In this document: one piece after another, positions 6,340-12,993 of the stretch
Numbering within the stretch: the stretch's first letter is position 1
Layout of the letters: the number at the start of each line of letters is the position of its first letter
Source: an uncultured Porphyromonas sp.
GTDB lineage: Bacteria > Bacteroidota > Bacteroidia > Bacteroidales > Porphyromonadaceae
Reading direction: 5' to 3'
Length of the DNA stretch: 12,993 bases
NCBI GenBank assembly: GCA_900554935.1
Contig: USJF01000025.1
Coordinates: 1-12,993, forward strand
Notes under the pieces: model-generated
The model's input: only the letters and a program-made list of their open reading frames with translations
Databases searched by the model: none
What the model was told of the DNA's origin: nothing
Translations under genes and position numbers: made by a program

Positions 6340-8034
6340 ATGAAAATCAGAAATCTTTTGCTTAGCACGCTTTTTGCCGCACTTGTAGTGCTGCTTTCCT
6401 CGTGTGCAGGTAAGCTAAAGCCACTAGAGGCAAGGCAGGTATCTGTGGATCCGCAGCCTCTTGTGCTTGTGGGTGGAGAGGTGCCAGCAACGATTAGCAT
6501 CAACTTCCCCGCTAAGTGGTTCAATAAAAATGCCGAGGTGAGGATTACGCCTGTGCTGAAGTATGCCGGGGGTGAGACGTGGGGCACTACCTACAACTTC
6601 CAAGGCGAGAAGGTGCGTGGTAATGCTACAACCATTGCTTATGGAGCGCCTACGTCGGTGACTGTCTACTCCAACTTTAAGTACAAACCCGAGATGGCCA
6701 AGAGTGACCTTGTGCTGATCTTCTCTGCACGTATTCGTGGCAAGGAGATTGAGCTTCCAGAGGTGAAGATTGGTGAGGGTGTGGTGGCTACTGAGGCTTT
6801 GGCAAGTGCTGCCTTTGCTACTCCAGCGATTGCTCCAGATGCTTTCCAGAGGATTATCAAGGAGAAGTACGATGCCAATATCCACTTCCTTATCCAGCAG
6901 GCTAATGTGCGTAGCACTGAGCTCAATTCTGCCGACGTGCGTGAGTGGAAGGGCATTGTGGAGAGTGCCAATATCACTCCTAATCAAAATGTAGATGTGG
7001 AGATTCAGGCCTACGCTTCGCCAGATGGTGGTCGTGAGCTGAATGAAAAGCTCTCTGCACAGCGTGAGCGTAATACCACGGCAAGTATCGGGCGTGATCT
7101 TAAGCGTGCGAAGGTGGATGTACCTATGTCGGCACACTATACTGCTCAGGACTGGGAAGGTTTCCAAAAGCTAGTGGAGCAATCTACTATCCAGGATAAG
7201 GAGCTGATCCTCTCTGTACTCTCTATGTACAAGGATCCAGAGACTCGTGAGCGTGAGATCAAGAATATTTCTTCGGTATTTAGCCAATTAGCTGATGAGA
7301 TCCTGCCACAGCTACGTCGTTCTCGTCTGATTGCCAATATCGAGATCATCGGTAAGAGCAATGAGGAGATCGCTGCTCTTTCGAAGAATGACCCTAGCCG
7401 ACTAAATGTGGAGGAGCTCCTTTACTCTGCTACTTTGACCAATGACAAGGCGGAGCAACGTAGAATCTACCAGCAGGCAGTAGCTCAATTCCCTGCCGAT
7501 GCTCGTGCTTACAATAACCTTGGTGTGCTAGCGTATGAAAATGGTGACTACTCTACAGCACGCGATTACTTCCAAAAGGCAGCGAGCAAGGCTCAGCTCC
7601 CAGAGGTGAAGATGAATCAAGGCCTATTACAATTGCTCGATGGTAATCTGGAGCAAGGTGAGACGCTTATCGGACAGGCTACTAATGTGCCTGAACTAGG
7701 TGAAGCGCTCGGCCTCATCTATATGCAGAGAGGTAAGTATGCAGAGGCAGCTAAGGCACTCTATGATGTGGCTACTAATAATGGTATCTTGGCGCAGATC
7801 CTCAATAAGGACTACAACCGAGCTAATCAGCTACTCAACCAGGTGGTTAAGAAGGATGCTACTACCTATTATCTACAAGCATTGATAGGAGCACGTACTT
7901 CTCAGACCGACCTATTGGCAGATGGTGTCCGTCAGGCGGTACGTCTGCAGCCTGGTTTGGCTACAAAGTTCTTGGACGATAGAGAGTTTGCGCGCTACGC
8001 AGGTCAGAGCTTCTTCCAAAGTGCTCTGAAGTAA
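6340..8034 (+). CDS. Lipoprotein with OmpA-like domain and TPR repeats
   Basis: A 564-residue envelope lipoprotein. The signal MKIRN plus a hydrophobic stretch ends in L-S-S-C, lipidated Cys at residue 22. Residues about 30-150 are beta-rich (for example VEIxP/VTVYSNF-type strands) and unassigned. Residues about 178-255 resemble an OmpA C-terminal domain: DANIHFLIQQANVR, then VDVEIQAYASPDG and LNEKLSAQRERN, where the usual GHTDxxG is replaced by AYASPDGG while the following Asn, Leu-Ser and Arg positions remain. Residues about 355-480 carry tetratricopeptide helices: QRRIYQQAVAQFPADARAYNNLG, then ENGDYSTARDYFQKA and MQRGKYAEAAKAL. It has its own promoter and a strong terminator, so it is transcribed alone. 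Likely role: envelope scaffold, perhaps peptidoglycan-associated. Its layout recalls, but does not equal, the TPR/OmpA lipoproteins of the type IX secretion system. Family name not recognised. Confidence 0.9.
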   Translation: MKIRNLLLSTLFAALVVLLSSCAGKLKPLEARQVSVDPQPLVLVGGEVPATISINFPAKWFNKNAEVRITPVLKYAGGETWGTTYNFQGEKVRGNATTIAYGAPTSVTVYSNFKYKPEMAKSDLVLIFSARIRGKEIELPEVKIGEGVVATEALASAAFATPAIAPDAFQRIIKEKYDANIHFLIQQANVRSTELNSADVREWKGIVESANITPNQNVDVEIQAYASPDGGRELNEKLSAQRERNTTASIGRDLKRAKVDVPMSAHYTAQDWEGFQKLVEQSTIQDKELILSVLSMYKDPETREREIKNISSVFSQLADEILPQLRRSRLIANIEIIGKSNEEIAALSKNDPSRLNVEELLYSATLTNDKAEQRRIYQQAVAQFPADARAYNNLGVLAYENGDYSTARDYFQKAASKAQLPEVKMNQGLLQLLDGNLEQGETLIGQATNVPELGEALGLIYMQRGKYAEAAKALYDVATNNGILAQILNKDYNRANQLLNQVVKKDATTYYLQALIGARTSQTDLLADGVRQAVRLQPGLATKFLDDREFARYAGQSFFQSALK

Positions 8035-8057
8035 GTAGCTACTCTTTATAAATAATA

Positions 8058-8104
8058 AAAGCTAGCCAGCTCCCCGATTGGAGAGCTGGCTAGCTTTGTT
8101 TTTG
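8058..8104. terminator. Bidirectional intrinsic terminator between convergent genes
   Basis: AAAGCTAGCCAGCTC (8058-8072) pairs perfectly over 15 bp with GAGCTGGCTAGCTTT (8083-8097), with a 10-base loop. On the plus strand it is followed by GTTTTTG; on the minus strand the continuation is TTATTATTT. It sits between a plus-strand stop at 8034 and a minus-strand stop at 8119 and should serve both. Confidence 0.9.
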
Positions 8105-8118
8105 AATCAACCTATCCT

Positions 8119-10098
8119 TTAGTCGATAGGATGGTAGCGGACAAAGGCCTCGATCGCTTCGTAGCTAGCTAGGCCAAGGTCTTGGTAGAGCTGTGCTGTG
8201 GCACGGTTGCGATCCTCGGAGCGTTGCCAGAAGAGACGCTCGTCGTCGCCCAGAAATGGGGCACTCTCCATCTGTGACTGATGCTTGAGGATGCTATTCC
8301 GCTTGAAGCGAAGCTCCTCTGGGCTCATAGGTACCGCCATCTCTATGTGGTCGATCTCCCACTCTGCCCATGCACCACGGTACATCCAGATCCAAGTGTC
8401 CTTAAACCACTCCTCGTCTTTTACCTGATCGATAGCTGCCAGTGCCACATCTAGGCACACCTTGTGAGTGCCGTGTGGGTCGGCAAGGTCGCCAGCGACA
8501 AATATCTGCTGAGGCTTTATCTCGCGAAGCAATTGGATCACGATATCCACGTCGGTCTTTGTAGGTGGATTCTTCTTGATCCCGCCTGTCTCATAGAAAG
8601 GTAGGTTGAGGAAGTGTACGTGGTCCTCCTTTACTCCGATAAAGCGATCGGCCGTGCGTGCCTCCTCTACGCGGATGGTCCCTTTGAAGAAACGCACCTC
8701 AGGCGTTTCGATAGAGCCCTCTTTCTTTTCGTGAAGTAGGAAGTGGCGTAGCTCCTCGGCGTGTTGGTGTAGCTGGCTATCGGTCATCCCCAAGTGCTCT
8801 GCGGTATTGCGGAGGAAGGAAAGATAGCGGATTACCTCTTCATCTCCCACGGCGATATTGCCCGAAGTTTGATAAGCTACATGGACATCATGCCCCTGTA
8901 CCACCAACCGGCGAAAGGTACCTCCCATCGAGATTACATCGTCATCCGGGTGGGGACTAAAGATAAGGACACGCTTCTGGGCTGGCAGGGCACGCTCAGG
9001 ACGGTTGGTGTCGTCGGCATTGGGTTTGCCACCTGGCCAGCCGGTGATGGTGTGCTGGATATCATTAAATACCTTGATATTGACATCATAGGCAGAGCCA
9101 TAAAGCGTCAGGAGCTCGCCCAACTGATGATCGGAATAGTCCTGATTAGTCAGCTTGAGGATTGGCTTATTGATCTTTTGGCAAAGCCATACGATAGCAC
9201 GGCGAACCAGTTTGGGGGTCCACTCGATAGAGGTGACCCTCCAAGGGTGGTTGATACGAGTAAGTAGACTGGCAGCTGGTAGATCGGTAAAGACTCTCAG
9301 GTGGCTATGAGTCTGGAAGTAGGAGGCGGGTAGGCTCTCCGTTATCGGCTCCTCCACTGCTTTTGCAATCACTTCGGCCTTCGCCTCTCCCCATGCGATT
9401 AGGATTACTTTGCGTGCTTCGCTTAGGTTCTTCAGCCCGATAGTCACTGCGGTAGGGGGTACATTCTCCTTAGTATTAAAGGTGCTAATTGCCTCCTGAA
9501 CGGAGGTGCTATCCAATAGCGATAAGTGAGTACCTTGCGACCAAATAGAGCCTGGGGAATTGACACCTACCGACCCTCTGCGGCCTACTCCAGTGATGAG
9601 TAGATCGATGCCTCCTAGTTGGTGGATGCTTTCATCATACTCCTCAATGGCACGCCCCACATCCTCCTTGGAGAGCTGGCTATCTAGTCCGTGCAAGTGC
9701 TCGTCGGGAATGCCTACATGCTTGGCAAAGTGCTCTCTGATCTGAGCCAGAACCCCCATCTCTTTATTGGGAAGTGGCACAAATTCATACATCGGGAATA
9801 GGTGCACATTATCGAAAGAGACGCTCCCCTCCGACTGCATCTGGATTAGTGCCTTGTAGATAGGCTCAGGGCTTGTGCCGGCCGAAAGCATAATGGTATA
9901 AGGCTCGTTGCCCTTCGCCGTTATATCTCTACAGATAGTGCGGGCAATGGTATCGGCTGCCTCTTCGGGGGTTGGCGATATGGTTACTGGCATACGTTCA
10001 AAGCTCGTCAGAATCCCCTCTTCGTATGCGTTGGAGGGGCGATACAATCTCTCTTCTACCTGAGTGAGTGCAATTTGATTGCTCAATCCAAATCTCAT
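8119..10098 (-). CDS. NagB-like domain fused to LmbE/PIG-L deacetylase domain
   Basis: A 659-residue cytoplasmic fusion usually annotated as glucosamine-6-phosphate deaminase in Bacteroidota. Residues about 40-280 are NagB/RpiA-like: LSAGTSPEPIYKAL phosphate-loop-like segment (71-84), FPMYEFVPLP (101-110), GVGRRGSVGVNSPGS (170-184). Residues about 375-600 are LmbE/PIG-L-like with the zinc motif SPHPDDD (381-387) and a distal ADPHGTH (539-545), so the metal site looks intact. In contrast all four catalytic positions of E. coli NagB are changed: Asp72 is Tyr104, Asp141 is Arg174, His143 is Ser176 and Glu148 is Ser181. The deaminase reaction is therefore doubtful; the protein may be an N-deacetylase with a sugar-phosphate-sensing domain. 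The start gives the YRPSNAYEEG N-terminus I recall from relatives. It lies downstream of the glucan phosphorylase, with a terminator between, so probably has its own promoter. Confidence 0.93.
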   Translation of the reverse strand: MRFGLSNQIALTQVEERLYRPSNAYEEGILTSFERMPVTISPTPEEAADTIARTICRDITAKGNEPYTIMLSAGTSPEPIYKALIQMQSEGSVSFDNVHLFPMYEFVPLPNKEMGVLAQIREHFAKHVGIPDEHLHGLDSQLSKEDVGRAIEEYDESIHQLGGIDLLITGVGRRGSVGVNSPGSIWSQGTHLSLLDSTSVQEAISTFNTKENVPPTAVTIGLKNLSEARKVILIAWGEAKAEVIAKAVEEPITESLPASYFQTHSHLRVFTDLPAASLLTRINHPWRVTSIEWTPKLVRRAIVWLCQKINKPILKLTNQDYSDHQLGELLTLYGSAYDVNIKVFNDIQHTITGWPGGKPNADDTNRPERALPAQKRVLIFSPHPDDDVISMGGTFRRLVVQGHDVHVAYQTSGNIAVGDEEVIRYLSFLRNTAEHLGMTDSQLHQHAEELRHFLLHEKKEGSIETPEVRFFKGTIRVEEARTADRFIGVKEDHVHFLNLPFYETGGIKKNPPTKTDVDIVIQLLREIKPQQIFVAGDLADPHGTHKVCLDVALAAIDQVKDEEWFKDTWIWMYRGAWAEWEIDHIEMAVPMSPEELRFKRNSILKHQSQMESAPFLGDDERLFWQRSEDRNRATAQLYQDLGLASYEAIEAFVRYHPID

Positions 10099-10197
10099 AA
10101 TTCTCTATTGCTTATGCAAGGTTGCGTTATTATTTTGTCCCGACAAGATACTTAATATTTTTCTAAAGACAAATGAATTTACGGTAAACTTGAATAT

Positions 10198-10230
10198 AAA
10201 AAGGGCCATAAGGCAAATGCCCTATGGCCC
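10198..10230 (-). terminator. Intrinsic terminator of the alpha-glucan phosphorylase gene
   Basis: On the minus strand GGGCCATA pairs with TATGGCCC, extended by a G-T pair and GGC/GCC around an ATTT loop, followed directly by TTTTT. It starts 26 bases after the phosphorylase stop codon. Confidence 0.85.
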
Positions 10231-10255
10231 TCTATGAAATATGCAACGCCTCTAA

Positions 10256-12826
10256 TCAGAATACTGATACCCAGCGGACGTAAGCGAAGTCCATAGGGTG
10301 AGCTAGTAATGGGTGCATTGGGGCAATGCGGATGGCTATCTTCTTCGTACCCGGATTATCGATCGTCTTGCTTAGCTTGTAGGTGCGGCGGCTGCCATTG
10401 CTCTCCTCAAGGGTAAATTCGAAGTTCTCCACGTGCTCAATCTCCATCTTATCGGCATTGAATTGGGAGACTACTAGCTCCACCTTCAGGTCGGTATTGA
10501 GCTGGTGTAGGTCTAGCACCAGTTGCATCTCCATCTCCTCTCCTACCTCAAAGGTGCGACCGCTGAGGTCCTTAGAGCTCTTCACCTCTACTACCTCCAG
10601 TTGGTTCCAAGTATTGGCTACGCTTCGCTTCCACTCTACGAGTGTATCCACTGCAGCGAAGTTATGCTCCGCAAGCATAGAGGAGCGCTTCGCTAGTGGT
10701 TGGTAGAAGCGAGAGATATAGTCATTGATCATCCTTCGCATGGTAAAGCGAGGAAGGATCTCCGCCATAGAGGTCTTGATCATCTTCACCCAACCTGTAG
10801 AGTACTCCTTACCCTCGCTACGGTCGTAGTAAAGTGGGATAATCTCATCCTCAAGAGTCTTATAGATCGTCACCGCATCTAGCTTATCCTGCTGTGCTTG
10901 GTCGGTGTAAGTGCGCTTATCAGTAAGTGCCCAGCCACCACCAGGTACATAGCCCTCATACCACCAGCCATCGAGTACCGAGAAATTGAGTGCTCCATTC
11001 ATCAGTGCCTTCATTCCAGAGGTTCCCGAAGCCTCTAGCGGGCGGGTAGGGGGATTGAGCCATACATCCACACCCGCGATCAATCGGCGTGCTACACGGA
11101 TATCATAATTCTCTAGGAAAAGGATCTTACCGTGGAATTGTGGCATCTTGGAGATCTCAATGATATTCTTGATAAGACCCTGGCCACCGCCATCGGCAGG
11201 ATGTGCCTTGCCAGTGTAAATAAATTGGATGGGTCGCTCGCTGTTATTAACAATCTTTGCCAAACGCTCTAGGTCGGTAAATAGCAGGTGCGCACGCTTG
11301 TACGTGGCAAATCGACGGCCGAAACCTATCAGCAGAGCATCGGGATTCAGGGCATCCAGTACTTCGTAGGTAAAGGATGGGTCGTTGTTGCTCTTAGAGA
11401 GACTCGCCTTGTAGCTCGACTCAAGGTGGCGAATAAGGCGGCTCTTCATCTCCTTACGCATGGCCCAAATCTCGGTATCTGGTACCTCCTTAATCTTGCT
11501 CAGCACCTTGGCATTGTCTTGATCCTCAAGGATATGCTCCGAGACAAACTCCTTGTAGAAAGGAATCCACTCTATAGCAGTCCACGAAGGAAAGTGCACT
11601 CCATTGGTCACATAGCCTACGTGCAATTCGCTTGGAAAGTAGCCTTTCCATACAGGGGCAAACATATGCTGTGATACCTTGCCGTGAAGCCAGCTCACAC
11701 CATTTGCCTCTTGGGCTGTATTGAGTGCCAAAACACTCATGGAGAACTTCTCATCCGAGCCAGGGTTTTCCCTACCAAGGTCGTTCAGCTCATCTAGCGA
11801 AATGCCTAGCTTCGAAGCATAGTGCCCCATGTACTTATCAAATAGCCCCTTATCAAAGTAGTCGTGCCCAGCAGGTACAGGCGTATGTACTGTATAAAGA
11901 GCTGAAGAGCGGACAATCTCCAAAGCGTGGTCGAAGTCCATGCCCTTCTGAGTGAGCTGTGCTATACGCTCGATATTGATAAAGGCAGCGTGCCCCTCAT
12001 TGCAGTGGTACACCTGCTTTTTAATACCTAGCTTCTCTAGCAGCATAATACCTCCGATACCGAGCAGATACTCCTGCTTCATACGGTTCTCCCAGTCGCC
12101 ACCATAGAGCTGGCTGGTAATCCCCTTGTCCCAATCACTATTCTTGGGGTGGAATGTATCCATCAGATAAAGTGGCACACGCCCAACATCTACTCGCCAT
12201 ACATTGCAGTAGACAGTTTGCTCTCTAAATGGCACCTCAAGGGTCATTGGTAGACCATTTTCATCGGTCACCTGAGTTACCGGGATATTATTGAAGTCGT
12301 TTTGCTTGTATTGGGCTATCTGCTCCCCATCAGCCGAGATTACTTGGTCGAAGTAACCATATTTATATAGGAAGCCCACGCCTACCATATCAACGCGTGA
12401 GTCGCTCGCCTCCTTCAGGTAGTCGCCAGCCAATACACCAAGTCCACCAGAGTAGATCTTCAGCACGTTGCTAAGCCCATACTCCATACTAAAGTAGGCT
12501 ACACTAGGGGCATCGCTACGCATAGGGGCAGATAGGTACTCCTGATAGTGTTGGTATGCCTTATCAAGGCGCGCCATAAAGTCTTTATTTTGTAGCAGCT
12601 CCTCCTGCTTTGCACTGCTCAAGCTATTGAGAATCTCAATAGGATTGGCCTGAGAGGCCTCCCACTTTTCCTCGTCTATTTCAGCAAATAGCTTCCTTAC
12701 CTCGCTGGTCCACACCCACCAGATGTTGCGGGCTAGCTCCTCAAGCTTTGCCAAGTCGTGCGGCAGCTTGGAGTGGGTGTATACCTCATTCCATACCACC
12801 TCATTACTACTCTTACTACGAATCAT
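10256..12826 (-). CDS. glgP: Alpha-glucan (glycogen) phosphorylase, GT35 family
   Basis: Phosphorolysis of alpha-1,4-glucan to glucose 1-phosphate in the cytoplasm, PLP-dependent. The 856-residue protein has the N-terminal DUF3417 region (about 15-110, including LARNIWWVWT) followed by the bacterial phosphorylase core: YFSMEYGL...IYSGGLGVLAGDYLKEASD (111-142), VYHCNEGHAAF (272-282), HTPVPAGHDYFD (314-325), FGRRFATYKR (502-511), TGKAHPAD (538-545) and the PLP-lysine region LEASGTSGMKALMNGAL (597-613), where Lys606 would carry PLP. The last 100 residues are beta-rich and common in this subfamily. Length is normal and no key residue appears lost. The ATG at 12826 follows an AT-rich leader of about 30 nt and a TATCTTTG promoter. 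It has its own terminator. It links the region to glycogen storage; a synthase is not in the window. Confidence 0.97.
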   Translation of the reverse strand: MIRSKSSNEVVWNEVYTHSKLPHDLAKLEELARNIWWVWTSEVRKLFAEIDEEKWEASQANPIEILNSLSSAKQEELLQNKDFMARLDKAYQHYQEYLSAPMRSDAPSVAYFSMEYGLSNVLKIYSGGLGVLAGDYLKEASDSRVDMVGVGFLYKYGYFDQVISADGEQIAQYKQNDFNNIPVTQVTDENGLPMTLEVPFREQTVYCNVWRVDVGRVPLYLMDTFHPKNSDWDKGITSQLYGGDWENRMKQEYLLGIGGIMLLEKLGIKKQVYHCNEGHAAFINIERIAQLTQKGMDFDHALEIVRSSALYTVHTPVPAGHDYFDKGLFDKYMGHYASKLGISLDELNDLGRENPGSDEKFSMSVLALNTAQEANGVSWLHGKVSQHMFAPVWKGYFPSELHVGYVTNGVHFPSWTAIEWIPFYKEFVSEHILEDQDNAKVLSKIKEVPDTEIWAMRKEMKSRLIRHLESSYKASLSKSNNDPSFTYEVLDALNPDALLIGFGRRFATYKRAHLLFTDLERLAKIVNNSERPIQFIYTGKAHPADGGGQGLIKNIIEISKMPQFHGKILFLENYDIRVARRLIAGVDVWLNPPTRPLEASGTSGMKALMNGALNFSVLDGWWYEGYVPGGGWALTDKRTYTDQAQQDKLDAVTIYKTLEDEIIPLYYDRSEGKEYSTGWVKMIKTSMAEILPRFTMRRMINDYISRFYQPLAKRSSMLAEHNFAAVDTLVEWKRSVANTWNQLEVVEVKSSKDLSGRTFEVGEEMEMQLVLDLHQLNTDLKVELVVSQFNADKMEIEHVENFEFTLEESNGSRRTYKLSKTIDNPGTKKIAIRIAPMHPLLAHPMDFAYVRWVSVF

Positions 12827-12863
12827 AATTATTCAACCTAATATATTTTCTTAATAACCTATG

Positions 12864-12871
12864 CAAAGATA
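12864..12871 (-). promoter_or_regulatory. Promoter -7 element of glgP
   Basis: Minus-strand TATCTTTG, identical to the rubredoxin -7 element and 37 bases before the glgP ATG. No TTG is present at normal -33 spacing, so the promoter may be weak or need an activator. Confidence 0.55.
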
Positions 12872-12982
12872 CCCAAATTAATCATCACCACCCTATAAAC
12901 CTTAATTTCGCAAGATCCCCTAAAGGCGACGAATTGAAGTGCCAAAATAAGCAGTTATTAAGTTCGAACCTAAAGTATAGTC

Positions 12983-12993
12983 GAGTTTGTAAC
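12983..12993. repeat. Partial copy of the 12-bp core of the 23-bp repeat, cut by window end
   Basis: GAGTTTGTAAC matches 11 of the 12 core bases of the array at 5637-5728 and is likewise preceded by GTC. It is preceded by an imperfect palindrome TTAAGTTCGAACCTAA (12958-12973). Whether a full array continues cannot be seen. Confidence 0.7.

Noticed and set aside
6424..7167. Minus-strand open frame of 247 codons
   Set aside because: It lies wholly opposite the OmpA/TPR lipoprotein gene, has no signal or family motif, and its composition is that of a shadow frame.
8794..9267. Plus-strand open frame of 157 codons
   Set aside because: It is antisense to the NagB-LmbE fusion, which has clear domain motifs across the same bases.
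10170..10177. Minus-strand TTCATTTG as promoter of the NagB-LmbE gene
   Set aside because: One mismatch to TAnnTTTG and no -33 TTG at good spacing; too weak to list as a feature, though some promoter is expected after the terminator.

Overview
The window looks like chromosomal DNA from an anaerobic member of the Bacteroidota, most likely Porphyromonas or a close relative. The basis is: promoters of the Bacteroidota type (TAnnTTTG at -7) with no purine-rich ribosome binding sites; a TonB-dependent receptor with an N-terminal carboxypeptidase-regulatory domain; several short-lipobox lipoproteins; a rubredoxin; a NagB-LmbE fusion protein; and an alpha-glucan phosphorylase with an N-terminal DUF3417 region. 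The genus is inferred; no rRNA or marker gene is present to settle it.

Layout. (1) Positions 1-5183, minus strand: a compact operon of a TonB-dependent outer-membrane receptor and two lipoproteins, the second cut by the window edge. Both junctions have a 5-nt gap, and the two lipoproteins share ordered motifs, so they look like products of a tandem duplication. Together they probably form a surface uptake system for a metal, heme or similar ligand. (2) Positions 5184-5981: a gene-free stretch of about 800 bases holding the divergent promoters, a perfect 16-bp palindrome at the receptor promoter, and four units of a 23-bp tandem repeat. (3) Positions 5982-8034, plus strand: a small rubredoxin gene with its own promoter, leader hairpin and terminator-like hairpin, then a lipoprotein with an OmpA-like domain and tetratricopeptide repeats. 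A strong bidirectional terminator follows. (4) Positions 8119-12826, minus strand: the NagB-LmbE fusion and, upstream of it, glycogen/alpha-glucan phosphorylase, separated by a terminator. The window ends in 11 of the 12 core bases of the same 23-bp repeat.

How they work together. The phosphorylase and the sugar-phosphate-isomerase-like/deacetylase-like fusion suggest reserve-glucan and amino-sugar metabolism, although the isomerase-like half lacks the residues known to be catalytic in E. coli NagB. Rubredoxin fits anaerobic electron transfer. The receptor operon and the OmpA/TPR lipoprotein are cell-envelope functions. The features most worth a second look are the receptor-lipoprotein operon with its duplicated, diverged lipoproteins, the paired palindromes, the 23-bp repeat family and the degenerate NagB domain.
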